Below, in pieces: positions 11,201 through 23,144 of a stretch of DNA of 64,000 nt. The position numbers and the translations under genes were made by a program. Each line of letters begins with the position of its first letter. Positions within the stretch are counted from its first letter, which is position 1. Below the pieces are notes generated by a model. The model was not told the origin of the DNA. It saw only the letters and a list, made by a program, of their open reading frames with translations, and ran no database searches. Origin of the DNA: Plantago major (Eukaryota; Streptophyta; Magnoliopsida; Lamiales; Plantaginaceae); assembly GCA_026545765.1 (NCBI GenBank), contig CM048842.1, forward strand, positions 25,210,667 to 25,274,666, given 5' to 3'.

Positions 11201-13867
11201 GAAATATTGAGAATCACAGATCAACCAATCAGACGAGCACGAGCTATTGACTTGGAGACGTATATCCATGCAATGTTCCCTACAGAACAAGACACAGTTG
11301 CGACTCTATTGCATAAGGATTTCTCCAGAGAAGTGGCGCACAGTTTGATACAAGCCTTTCAACAGGCAGATGGTCAGACAAGATTACAGATGGCATTCAA
11401 ACAAGTTCTGCCCCAGACTCTGCAATTTATACCTTCTGAACAAGAAGAGGTTAATGGGCAGAAGATCACTATTCCTGAAGTGATCAATCTTGTATCTGAA
11501 GATGATGAGGAAGAAGAGATAAACGAAAACGACTTCGATGAACCTCCCACTGATCATCACCAAAAGGATGACACAGACAAAAAGAATGATGATGATGCCC
11601 CTGCACCAGGGACCGGAGGAATTTCACAAAGAAATCCTACCTCAACTGCTGAAAAGCAAACTGAGAGGAAAGCACAGAAATCTCCATCTCCATCTCCTCA
11701 AAAGTCAACTCATCCATCTTTCCAACAAAAGGTTATTACTGAACAAGTAGTTGAGGATTCTGAGGAAATCGCTTAGAAATTGTTGAATACGCAATCCAGA
11801 ACTGCTCAACTCAGACAACTGTTGGAAGAAGAACAACAGCTCCATCTTCAACTGGAAGACCAGTTAGCTAAATCCAGAGACAAGCTTGACCAACTACAAG
11901 ATCAATATTTGCAAGAGATGATTGCTTACTTTGAGGTTAAAGAGCTACAGGATGCTGTAAATGCCATCACCAAAGAACTCGATACTGAAGAAGTATCTGA
12001 AATTAAGCATGATGCTAAGGCTGCATCATCTTCAAAAGAAGTACCATCCTCCTCCCAAAAAGGGAAGAAACCAATCTCTGAAATGGTTGCTGGACTCGAC
12101 ACAATCGATGAGAATGTCCAAGAGGATGAAGATCACTAGGCTGATTACTCAGATGATGAAGAAGACAAGACTTTGGCAGAGCACCGCAATGAACATCTAG
12201 CGGTTTCACACTTGAAAAGGAAACTGATTCGTCCTGAAACTTTCAGCAAACTGCCAAATGTCCACTCCCATGAATACATGAACAGATACCAATCTTGGCT
12301 CATCCGAAAAGGAGATGTCTTCACAGAACAAGGAAGTAATTGCCTCCGTCCCCTCTGAAATGAAAAAGTTCACTGAGCTCATCACTCAGAGAACAACTAG
12401 CATAGTCATTGCTCAGAAAGATCTGGGAATGATAAGGGACGATGATGCGTCTTTAGCTGAAAAATCTTTCCAAGAGGCAAGTTACACTGCTAGAAAAGCA
12501 GATGCCATCCTAGGCCCATTGGCAGAGCTCACTGATAAGGACAATGGACTTATCAAGCAAAATCAGGAGCTCAAAGCCGAACTTCAGAAGTTGGTCACTG
12601 CCTACAATTACTTACAAGGGAATTTTAACTCTCTCTCAGATTCTTTTATGAGACTGAGTCAGCCAACAATGACTAAGGGGGAAAGAGTGTACAAATCTGG
12701 ACCTCAAAGTCAGGGGGAATGGGAAGAAGGAGAAGGAAACAAGAAGAAAATCTGGAGCTGGTGCTGCTCAGAATGGAAGAAGAAATAAGAAAACTTCCCA
12801 GCCACCACTCAAGATAAATGAACCCTCCTCAAGCCAAGCTGCTTTGCAAATAGTAGCTGCTTCCCAGAAACCTACTGAAGGAACTACAATGATAACAAGG
12901 GCCATGGCACAGAAACCTCCAAGGAGTACCAAGGCTCCAAGGAGAAGACAGGTTAAAGGGATTAATGAATCTTCTGAAGAAAAAGAAGAAGGCCAAATCA
13001 AGTCCCTGGGCAATGAAGAAGGCTGTAATCTTAATGATGATGAGGAAACTGATGAAGATGAAGCTCCTCTTCACAGAAAAAGGAAAATTGAAAGCCTAAC
13101 TGAGCCCATAGCTGCAAAGCCCCTAGCAGCTAAAACACCCTCTGGAAATACCAAGTCTATCCAGTGTGGTTCTTCAAGCAACAACCCCAAAGAGAATTCA
13201 AGACAGAGAAGGAATGTATCGAGAGCCGAGCAAAGACAAAGTCAACTTCCACTCGGGCGGAAGAAGCCAAAATAGAGTATGTGAAGAATGACAATCATTC
13301 CTCCGTCTGTGTGCATCAATCGGAAAAATGGCTATTGGATTCGAACTTAAGCATCTACGTAAATTCAAGATTTCAACCAATCCATAAACAACTTATGGCA
13401 TGGAGAAAAGATAAGCCAACCTTGATCAACACCAATCACATTAAAGCTGGTTGGATTTTGAAGTTGTCAAGAGAACTGAAGCCATGAGAAAGGACCTCTC
13501 TGATGAATGTCCATATGGAAAGCCAGATGATGTGCAGAGAATTCTGAATATCACAGGAACAGGCACAAGAGCAAGACTCGCTGTGGAACCCTATGAGTCG
13601 TTCTATCTAACTGAAGATCAATACAAGGGTGACATCAGATATCTGAGGATTATCTACGAATACTTCAAGCTTTCAGATATCAGAATAGAGCATGCCTGGA
13701 AGTGGGGAAAGTATCTGTGGGTCAAACATTTTGTCAAGAAAAATCCTACCAAAACCTACAAAGAGGTCTGTGGATTTGCCAGAGACACTGAGATGCTCGT
13801 CAGAACACTTCTCTATGATTATTCTGATGACATCAAAAAGTTTGGAGATAGGAAATTTGAAGACTGA
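8292..13867 (+). pseudogene. Element A second (post-pol) gene, broken
   Basis: A large extra gene with five small introns. The first exon is open from 8292 to 9728 (478 codons). It starts MAPKNSSTQK and contains LDVLEFYNNSRI, FNWGKYAFMKFVKKI and a basic KKRKSE...KKPRTSRKK stretch that could be a nuclear signal. This N-terminal part resembles the plant 'putative plant transposon protein' domain (recalled, not searched). After frameshifts near 9715 and 10040 come the intron region (10189-11068) and a domain with LPKHIQCFKKWQRLRCSDLS (about 11140). An acidic linker, a Gln/Glu-rich coiled coil (11780-12130) and a C-terminal domain (about 13450-13867) follow. Stops at 11774 and 12137 replace CAG and TGG of sister copies. 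I see no signal peptide or membrane segment, so it does not look like an envelope. Confidence 0.75.
10189..11068 (+). other. Five-intron region of element A second gene
   Basis: Predicted GT-AG introns at 10189-10271, 10374-10451, 10551-10634, 10787-10875 and 10992-11068. They separate exons of 102, 99, 152 and 116 bp. The same five introns sit at matching places in element C and, on the minus strand, element E. Introns are T/A-rich with a pyrimidine tract before AG. Confidence 0.65.
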
Positions 13868-13882
13868 TCCATAGAACTACTG

Positions 13883-13931
13883 TTGAAGACTTGAAGACTT
13901 GAAAACTTGAAGACTTGAAGACTTGAAGACT
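13883..13931 (+). repeat. 10-bp tandem repeat (acttgaagac)
   Basis: About five copies of a 10-bp unit sit just after the end of the second gene. Elements B and C have only about two copies at the same place. Confidence 0.75.
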
Positions 13932-14116
13932 AGTCTATTTGGATGTTTACTTGGAGCTTGGCTACTCCTGTTGTCCAAATTTACTATTTTTTTTTAATTT
14001 TTGCTGACTGAGCTAAACTTGTTTTATGTATTGAAGTTATCTGTAATCTTTGTTTGTAACTTATCTGAAGAACTTACTCTCAGATAGTATTCTATAAAAG
14101 ATAACTTGTCAGCAAA

Positions 14117-14133
14117 GATCACACCTTGTGATT
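14117..14133 (+). promoter_or_regulatory. Conserved hairpin upstream of PPT, element A
   Basis: GATCACACCTTGTGATT can fold (ATCACA/TGTGAT) in an otherwise non-coding 3' region. The block is nearly identical in B (28989) and C (48519), and a variant that still pairs occurs in E (57516-57532, minus). Confidence 0.45.
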
Positions 14134-14254
14134 TGGTTGATGTTTACTTTCTGCACTTAATTGAATGAATTGAAAAATCTTAAGAAATGATTAAGTGTTG
14201 GATTGTTCACTCATCCAGATTTGTAATAGGTCAGATAGTCATCGTTGACTGATC

Positions 14255-14269
14255 AAAATGGGGGAAATT
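14255..14269 (+). other. Polypurine tract of element A
   Basis: AAAATGGGGGAAATT lies directly before the TGTTAG start of the 3' LTR. This is the expected plus-strand primer site. Confidence 0.85.
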
Positions 14270-15928
14270 TGTTAGATATTTTGTTAATATCTGTTTAGAT
14301 TTTGATCAGCAACATGATGACTTATCTTAGTCTCAGAAAGGTGATTAGTACTCTTGGTTCACTTGAACATTGTAAATGAGGAAACCCACTAATTATGATA
14401 GTCTAGCTAATCTTGTATAGGATGTTAGGTCTCAAAATGTAATTTTTACTTTATGAAGAGAAGACCAAGAAGAAGACATCAAAGGAGAACAAGTTCAACG
14501 ACATTGAAGATTTGAAGAAACTGCACAAGATTACTGAAATAGTTTTGCAGATACCTTGGCTAGATTTCTTGAAGACGCGAATGATTGCTAAACAAATCAT
14601 GTCACAAGAGATATCTGAGAAGTCAAGAAGTCCATCTGGAAAACAAGGAAAGTGTCCACAGATATCTACACTCAGATACCTTGAGCGCTTTAAACCACAT
14701 TTCTGAAAAAGAAATATATATATTGCAAACAAAGTTGTTTCAATAAAAGTGGTATCTGAAGTTAAAGATATGAACGTGCAAAGAATCAGAGAAATCTGAT
14801 CAAGGTTGTCTCTGATACAAAGCATAGTTCCGTTGGCACTACAGGACAAAAGTATAGTACAATGCATTAAATGCACGGACAGAGATGTCTGAACAAAAGC
14901 AACGGTAGCTTCTGAAGAAGAAGACAAACCTGCTACAGTACTATACACAGATATCAATAGTTTGAGTTTGATTTAAGCCTAACGGATACTATACAAACGG
15001 CACTCAAATTCATCTATAAATATCAACACTTAGACTGCTTGAGAAGACACACTGAACATCTTAGACAAACTGAACACATATCTTAATCTCTCAAGCAAAC
15101 TACTTACTCTCAAAGCTTTCTGTTGCGACCAAAGCTCTTGATCTTGAGTAACACTGACGTTCTAAGTGTCCTGATCCTAAACAAGCACTGCTATCTGTGA
15201 AAGAGTTGAATTGAAAGATCAAGTATCTGAGATTCATTCTCTTGAACATTTATCTAAGACTTGGGTCAGTAAAAAGAACAAGATACCATACATTGAAAAG
15301 TATATTAAGTATACTTGATTCACAGAGCTATCTGATTAACTGAAAAGTTAATAAAGAAGCTCATCTGACAACTCAAACCAAAACCAACACCATCACTGGC
15401 GTGGAGTACAGGAAGTACTTAGTTTGAGAAACTAAGGAATAACTCCAAGGTTATTGAGCACAAGAAGTACTTAGCTTGGGAAGCTAGGGAATAGCTCAAA
15501 AAGGTTTCTGAGTACAGGAAGTACTTGGCTGTGAAAGCCGGGGAACAACTCAGGGGGAACATTTGGTTGGGAACCATTTGTTTAAGGAATCATAGAATAG
15601 GATTTTTGTAAGGTGACCTCAATTATCTATTCTAGTGAATTCTAGGTCTTTGGAAGACTGAAGTGGATTAGTTGGAGGATTACGCCACCTCCAGATACCA
15701 CTATACTTGCTGTGTTATTTACTTTTCTGTACTTACATTTCAGCAACACACACACACACACTTTAACTGTTTTTGCACTTATCTATCTTAAGTCTTCCGC
15801 GCTCTGAATCTAAGTATCAGATATCTACATAGATATCTGAGAAATAGTTTTTATCGACAAAAGTTTTAAAAGACTATTCACCCCCCCCCCCCCTCTAGTC
15901 TTTCACTTTGCCGTTATCTGGACCAACA
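14270..15928 (+). repeat. 3' LTR of element A
   Basis: Starts TGTTAG after the polypurine tract and ends CCAACA (1,659 bp). It is collinear with bases 1-1534. TATA box at 15015-15022; three tandem hairpins from about 15402. Its 5' half resembles the B and C LTRs, while its 3' half resembles the E LTR. It ends directly against a fragment of another LTR. Confidence 0.95.
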
Positions 15929-16302
15929 GGAACCTAGTGCATTTAGGAATCTAGAGAAGATACTTGTAAGGTTATCTCAATTATCTATCTTAGTGGATTC
16001 TAGGTCTGAGAAAGACCGAAGTGGATTAGTTGAAGGATTACGCCACCTTCAGATACCACTATAAAAAGACTTGTGTTATTTACTTTCTGCAGTTTATTAC
16101 TTGTTTTTACTTATTTTGCAAAGTACTTACACTTATCTTGCTGAACACGTGCACTTATCTTAGAAGTCTTCCGCTCTCTGAAATTAAGTATCAGATATCT
16201 TCACAGATATCTGAGAAACTGTGTTTATCGACAAAAGTTTTTTAAAAGACTATTCACCCCCCCCCCCCCCAGTCTTTTACTTTGCCGTTATCTGGACCAA
16301 CA
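15929..16302 (+). repeat. 3' remnant of element B 5' LTR
   Basis: Only the last 374 bp of a LTR remain, ending CCAACA before a primer binding site. It matches the end of B's 3' LTR (30370-30684) almost base for base, which identifies it as B's own 5' LTR. It begins mid-LTR (ggaacctag...) exactly where A ends, so A probably inserted here and split it. Confidence 0.9.
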
Positions 16303-16304
16303 AG

Positions 16305-16316
16305 TGGTATCAGAGC
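16305..16316 (+). other. Primer binding site of element B
   Basis: TGGTATCAGAGC, the full initiator-Met tRNA complement, two bases after the LTR end. Confidence 0.9.
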
Positions 16317-16421
16317 GGGAGGTTCCCAAGCCTTCTGCACTGAACCTAGATCCCAGATAAGTGCCCACTAACTGCTTTTCACCTACACTTGATTCGTTTG
16401 TTAAGTGTGTTTGCTGCAGGA

Positions 16422-18187
16422 AGTCTTTAAGTGACGCCCCAATTTTCAAGCCAGATAATTATGAGAAATGGAAGAACAACATGATGCTCCACCTAGAAGC
16501 CATCAGTGACGAAATGATCGAAGTAATAAAGAATGGCCCAATAGTCATTAAACAACTCAAGCAAGTCATAGAGGTTTCTAATGGTAGAGACAAAGAACAA
16601 AGTGATGGGTCTTCACAGACAGATGCATCAACCAGTAGGAGACTTGCCAGTCAAGTTAGTTACGAACCAAAGCCCAGAGAACTCTGGACATCGGAAGATG
16701 CCAAGAGAAATAGATTGGATGGACAGGCTCGTAATATCATCATACGTTCTACTCCAGAGCACATACAGTGTAAACTGTGGGGTGCAAAAACGGTGAAAGT
16801 GGCCTGGCAACTGATTGAAGAAATTTGTGCTGGCACTAAAAAAACAAAGGAAAATAAGTTCGAAGTTTTGAAGCTAAAATTTCAAAACTTCAAACAAGGT
16901 CCCACAGAGACTCTTGAAGAACTAGATTTCCGGTTTACAACACTTATGAGTGACATGGCTGCACTTGGAGAAAGTAATAGATATACCCAGTCAAAAAAGA
17001 TTAAAACAATTGTGAGAAGTCTAAATCATAACTGGGAGCACAAAAAGTTTTTCTACTTTAACCAAGGAATTCCAGATATCACTCCTGTGGAACTTTTCTC
17101 TCACCTTGCCACTGCTGACTATGAGACAACTCAAAGGGAACAAACAACTGAGAAGTTGCAGAGTGTTGCTCTAGTTGCTCAAGGAACTTCTGAAAAGAAG
17201 AAAGGCAAGGATGTGACTGAGGATGCTCTTGCTGTAAAGCAAATTGGAAAATATGTCAGTCGAGAAATTGAGAGAAGAAAAGCCAAAGAGAAGCTGAAAA
17301 AGCATCTAGGCTCAAACTATCACCAGTACAAAAATATGCAAAGCTCGCTGAACAAGCCGACTCAGAAAGCATCAAGTACTGAGGAAGCAGAAATCGGAAA
17401 TGATATCTGTTTCTATTGTCAGAAACCTGGTCATTTCAAGAAGGATTGTCCTGCCTTCAACAAACTTAAGACAGGTGACAAGAAAGATAGAAGAATCTTC
17501 AAAAGAAGTCAAACAGCTATGCTCACTGAAGAAAGGAAAAAGATTCAACTCCAATTGGATGCTCTAGATATTGAGTCCGATTCTGAGGATGAGGATTCAG
17601 ATGATTCCACACTGCCTTCCCCAGAAATATGCGGTGTTTCTCATGAAGTAATTGACTTTGGTCAAAAGAAGAAAGAAGTGTGTGGAATGGCTGAAGAAAT
17701 CTTCCCAGATATCTCCAACATTGAACCTTGTCTAATGGCTGATGAGGTAACACATACTTCTTGTTATACTTATGAAAGTGATGACGAAGGAATCAAAGAA
17801 CTGGAAAATCTCAGAAAAGAAATTGATCTTTACAAAAGAGAATTTGTAATGTTCCGAGCTAGAGCCGAAAATTTCGAAGAAGAAAAGAATTCTCCTGCAA
17901 AGGAAAATTCTAAATTAATCAAGATATCTGAGAAAAAGGATTCTGAAAATGCATTTCTCAAGGCTCATATATCTGAGACCGAAAAGTCACATAAAGAAGC
18001 AATGGCAAATCTTCAAAAGAAATGTGAAGGTCTTCTTTCTGAGAATAAGGAACTCAAAAAGAAAGAACTATCCTTTCAATCTTATGCCAAAGCTAGTGAC
18101 ACTCTTACTGAAGTACAATCTTATTTAAGAGATCCTTCAGAAAAGAGAGGACTTGACACACACATACGCATGCCCACCACTCAATAA
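16422..18187 (+). pseudogene. gag: Element B gag (long open frame, start codon lost)
   Basis: This is the best preserved gag here; the frame is open from 16361 to 18187. The place of element A's ATG (1652) reads AAGTCT instead of AATGTCT, so one T is missing and the normal start is gone. No other ATG is evident near the N-terminus. It includes the gag core (KPDNYEKWKNNMMLHLEAI), a CCHC knuckle (CFYCQKPGHFKKDC, about 17407-17448), an acidic Ser/Asp/Glu linker and a coiled coil (about 17780-18080). It shifts frame near 18180. The segment 18190-18922 continues the gag-protease linker in other frames. Confidence 0.88.
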
Positions 18188-18940
18188 GAGTAATGAAGGA
18201 CTAACATTCGCTGCTTTCAAGAAGGTGATTCCCAAACAATCTGACGGGTCGAAAAGCTAAGATTGTTGACAATGGAAAGGCGATTCGACCAAGCCTTTGT
18301 GGGAAAAACAAGTCCAAAAGGAAACTGTGAAATGTCTTCAAAGAAACATAACACTGAGAAGTGAAATCACCCACAGTGCTATGTCTCTCAAAAAGGAAAA
18401 ATTGCAAGAGCTGGCAAATTTTCTTATGTCACGTTTTCTGGAAAGAAAATTGATCATCCAGAGACTACCAAAGCTGCTGAGAAGAGATCTCAGACAACAT
18501 CAGGTGCTCGGAATGGTATTGGCTATAAACCCATTGGGAAACAACTTGCTCGCGAATACAAACAAGAGCAAGAACTATGGTTAAAGGCTAGAATTGCTCA
18601 CAGCAATTATCAGAAGTGGAAGATAAATCAAGCCACTGAAAATCTGAATGCCAGGGCTAGAAGAAATATGGCTAGGAAAGCTAAGTTTTCTGAAAAGCAG
18701 ACTCAGAAATCTGACAGGTATCTGAAAGCACCAAATGGAGCACCTAGGAACACACCAAGGAAGAAAATAGTTCTTAACAACAATGATACTAATCAATTAA
18801 CTAAGATTCCTCCTTATGTTCCTGTTAAACAAAAGAATGTTCCTAGGAAAGTCATTCAAAAATGGATTCCTACTGGAAGATTCTTTAGTCCAGATGGTTC
18901 CATTGTTGGTATGAGAACCTAATCTCCTGTTTCCTGTTTT

Positions 18941-21900
18941 GTGCAGAACACTCTAAAGACTAACTCAAAGTGGCATTTTGATAGTGGATGTGGGAAGCAC
19001 ATGACAGGAGACAAAGCAAATCTAATTAACTACAAAAAATGCAATGATGGACCAATTATCAGGTTTGCTGGAGGAGATGAAAATCCAACCATAGGTTTTG
19101 GCAATTTGAAGTTTGGCGCCATCACAATCTCTGAAGTACTTCATGTAAAGGGATTGAAATATAATCTCCTAAGCATGAGTCAACTAGTAGACAAAGGGTA
19201 CACTGTCAAGATAAAGTCAAAACTATGTAAAGTGATTGACAATGAGTCAAAGCGCATACCTTGGTTGCAAGGCGTAAAGGAAATCTTTATGTTGCTGATT
19301 GGGCATCCGCCACAACCGAAGAATGTATCATGGTGAGTCAATCTGGCCACACTGAAGAAAATTGGCTATGGCATAAAAGAATGAGTCACTTGAATTTCAA
19401 AACTCTGAATAAACTAGCCAAGAAAGAGTTGGTGGTTGGTTTACCCAAAATGGCATATAGAAAAGAAGGTGTATGCTGAGCTTGCCAAATGGAAAAACAA
19501 TCCAAAACATCTTTCAAGTCTAAAACTAGACATTCCAGTGAGAGGCCACTACAAAAGTTACATATGGATCTGTTTGAATCCTCAGTAACTAGTTATGCAG
19601 GAAAGAAGTATGGTCTGGTTGTTGTTGATGATTACTCAAGATTCACTTGGGTTGTCTTTCTCAAACACAAATCTGATGCAAGGGTTGAGATACCTAACTT
19701 GCTGAATAAGCTCAAAGTCATGAAAAATGACAAGGTATATGTAATCAGATAGACCATGGTACTGAGTTTGTGAACCAGTACATCAAAGAGTTTGGTACTT
19801 GCAAAGGTATACAACATCAACTATCTTCTATAAGGACACCACAACAAAATGGTGTTGCTGAAAGAAAGAATAGGACCCTGAAAGAAGCAGCAAGAACAAT
19901 GCTTCGACATCGAAATAAGTGAAATCTATTGGGTTGAAGCTGTAAACACAGCATGCTACACTCAAAATAGATGTCTGATTAATAAACACCATGACAAAAC
20001 TCCTTACGAGCTTTTCATTGGTAGACCTCCTAGTATCAAACATCTAACGGTGTTTGGTTGCAGATGTTTCGTTCTTAACAATGGAAAAGAATACTTGAGA
20101 ACATTTCAACCAAAGGCAGATGAAGGAGTATTTCTTGGTTATTCTCTGAATAGCAAAGCCTACAGAATCTACAATAAAAGAACGCAAAAGATCAAGAATG
20201 CATTCATGTAGTGTTCTATGAAGGAAACAAGAAAGTACTCTTGAATGATGATCTCTCAGATAGGTTCAAAGAACTAATGATTAAAGATTCTGAAAAAGGA
20301 TCCTCAGAAGGAAACAATTCTATCATTCAAATAGAGGATGAGTCTGACGATGAAAAGCAACCTATGCTTAGTAACAACCAGATGACTCTAAGACATGATG
20401 AAGAATTTCCTATGAGAATTCCAGAAATGGAACAGGCTACTGAGAACCTTCATCATCAAAAGGTATCTGAAAATGAGATTGCTGAAATGCAAAATCCAGA
20501 TATCTCTAACACTGAAAAAGTGTCAGATATCCATGACATTTCCCATGTGTCAGATATCCCAGATACTGCACAAGTATCTCATCAAGATCATATTGAATCA
20601 CATTCAAATCAAATTGATATTGATCCTACTAGTTCAAAACCCATTATGAAATGGATAAGAAATCATCCTTCAAAAGATGTGATTGGTCCCATAGACCAAG
20701 GAGTTAGAACTAGAAGAGCAATCGCTGAAAATGCAAGTTGTCTCTATGGATGTTTCATCTCAAAAATTGAACCAAAGACTATAGAAGAAGCATTAAAAGA
20801 CCAAGACTGGATCTCTACTATGCTAGAAGAGTTGGATCAATTTGAGAGAAACAAAGTTTGGAAACTGGTTCCATTTGCTGACGGAATATTTGTAATAGGA
20901 ACCAAGTGGGTTTTCAGAAACAAAATGAGTGAGTCTGGTGAAATAACCAGAAACAAAGCTAGGTTGGTTGCCAAGGGATTTACACAGACTGAAGGACTAG
21001 ATTTTGATGAATCTTACTGTGCAACATTGGATGCAATAAGACTCTTTAGCCTTTGCAGCTCATAATGACTTTACAGTTTATTAGATGGATGTCAAGAGTG
21101 CATTTCTAAATGGTGAACTGGCTGAGGAAGTCTATGTTGAGCAACCACCAGGTTTTGAAGTTTTCTCAGAAAGTAGGATGGTCTATAAGCTGTAAAGCTC
21201 AGATAATGAAACAAGCTCCAAGAGCATGGTATGATACATTGGCCAGATACCTACTAGAAAGTGGGTTCAAGAAAGGAGATGTTGACAAAACACTCTTCAC
21301 ACTGAACCATGACGGGAAACTACTTTTAGTTCAAGTATATGTTGATGACATTATATTTGGATCTAAAGACAAGCAACTTTGTGAAGATTTTGCTGAACTC
21401 ATGAAATGTAAATTTGAGATGAGCATGATGGGAGAATTGAATTACTTCCTAGGGCTGCAAGTCAAGCAACTCAATGATGGAGTATTCATTAGTCAAACAA
21501 AGTATATAAAGGACATGCTCAATAAGTTTAATCTAAAGTCTTCTGAAAAGAATGCTAAGATACCAATGAGCATTGGAACCAAAATGACCTATAGTGAATC
21601 TGACAAGAGTGTTGAAGAACACAAGTATAGGAAATTGATTGGATCTCTACTATACCTCACTGAAAGTAGACCTGATATTCAATATGCAGTTGGAGTGTGT
21701 GCTAGATTTCAGACAAATCCAATGCAGACACACTACAACATTGCTATGAAAATATTAAGGTAGGTAAAAGATACTGTAGAAGTTGGATTGTGGTATCCAA
21801 AAGAGAATGGATTGAGTTTGGTTGGCTATTCAGATGCCGACTATGCTGGATCATTGCTTGATAGGAAAAGCACCTCAGGAACTTATCAATTTCTTGGTGC

Positions 21901-22288
21901 TAGATTAATATCATGGTTCAGCAAGAAACAAAATTCAATTGCCACATCTACCACAGAGGCTGAATATATTGCTTCTGGGTGTTGTGCTTCACAGATATTG
22001 TGGATACAACAACTCAAAGACTATGGACTCAATGAAGAGAAAACTCCCATTTTATGTGACAACACAAGTGCCATTGACATAACTCAGAATCCTAAGTTTC
22101 ATGCAAGAACAAAGCACATTGATGTTAGACACCACTTCATCAGAGACCATGTTGAAAAAGGCAATATAGAAATACTCAAGATTGGCACTGAAGACCAACT
22201 TGCAGATATCTTCACTAAGCCACTACAAGAAAGTAGATTCTTAGCCTTAAGACACAGTCTTGGACTTATGGAGCTACCAAAGAAATGA
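18941..22288 (+). pseudogene. pol: Element B pol (broken)
   Basis: The protease (DSGCGKHMTGDKANL) opens the region at 18941. A frameshift follows near 19255. The pre-integrase zinc region is cut by a TGA at 19477 (TCA in C), and a TAG at about 19750 breaks the integrase. RT spans 20211-21065 and 21110-21763, with YVDD at 21338-21349. The SLYGLKQ motif is damaged at 21189-21213, as in A. TAG at 21761 replaces TAT. RNase H is open from 21788 to 22288: YSDADYAGS, ATSTTEAEYIA, CDNTSAI, and DIFTKPL near the end. The closing residues are LGLMELPKK and stop. Domain content is complete but it cannot be expressed as one polyprotein. Confidence 0.92.
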
Positions 22289-22336
22289 AAAAGTTCAGAG
22301 AAGAGATATCTGAAAAATATATCAAAGGAGAGAGAA

Positions 22337-22476
22337 AAGGTATCTGAGACGGGTATCCAGAGAAGAGGAATCTGGAACGGGTATCCAGAGAAGAGGTATC
22401 TGGAACGGGTATCCAGAGAAGAGGTATCTGGAACGGGTATCCAGAGAAAAGAATTCTGGAACGGATATCCAGAAAC
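22337..22476 (+). repeat. 28-bp tandem hairpin array
   Basis: Five 28-bp units; units 3 and 4 are identical. Each folds as TCTGGA-ACGGGTA-TCCAGA or a variant of it. A related hairpin with another stem but the same loop, TCTGAG-ACGGGTA-CTCAGA, follows at 22512-22530. Element C has about two units here and element A degraded ones. Confidence 0.8.
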
Positions 22477-22963
22477 TAAAGGCTAAAGGGTAAAACGGCT
22501 GTTCAAAGATTTCTGAGACGGGTACTCAGATATCTGGATCACTCAGTGAGGGGGAACACAAAAGAGAATAGTACAACTGTCTGCAGTCAACTACTCTCTT
22601 GAAATTTGTATTATTTCTATCTCTGTGTAAAACTTGGACAAATACCAAATGTGAGATAAATTCAGATGCAAACAGTGTTCTTGGTCATACAGAAACGTGA
22701 TTCAGAAAGCTAATAGCCAAAATTCATTAAATGGGCACAATTACATTTGTTGATTGTGATCATTGCTGAAGAAGCAATGGTGACCCTTGATGAATTGGGC
22801 GATTGATCTTTACGGCAGAGATTAACTCTCAGTAAATAGTGGACTATTATAATTCCGACAGGGCCCACTATGCATTTAATGCCAAACAAGCTTTTACTCA
22901 CGCACTACGTATACTTACACACAAAATTAATTTGTATGTATATGTCTAGGGAGATTACATTGC

Positions 22964-22972
22964 TATATATAT
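22964..22972 (+). promoter_or_regulatory. TATA-like box of second gene, element B
   Basis: A tatatatat run followed by 'gggattttggcaaaag', about 180 bp before the ATG at 23145. Conserved in A, C and E. Confidence 0.5.
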
Positions 22973-23144
22973 GGGATTTTGGCAAAAGAAATTACTTTCG
23001 CCTAATCCAACATACAGACTTGCACAAGAATAGCAAAAACTCTTCTTCAACCTCTACAAATCTCTGTTAGTTTTTCTGCAAAGAATTACTAATCTCTCAC
23101 CCAAATCTCTTTCTCGTTTTTCAAAAACTTCACTATTTAAAGAG

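Larger units (their letters stand above)
22289..23144 (+). other. Spacer between pol and second gene, element B
   Basis: No gene seen. It contains the hairpin repeats at 22337-22476 and 22512-22530, a G-run resembling a polypurine tract (about 22547-22557), a conserved A/T-rich block (22730-22800) and the TATA-like box at 22964. Confidence 0.65.

Noticed and set aside
16361..16421. GTG at 16361 as a real start for B gag
   Set aside because: It lies upstream of the ancestral ATG position in leader sequence. The true start was lost by a 1-bp deletion.
22337..22476. CRISPR-like array
   Set aside because: The 28-bp units are contiguous, without spacers, and lie in a plant retrotransposon.
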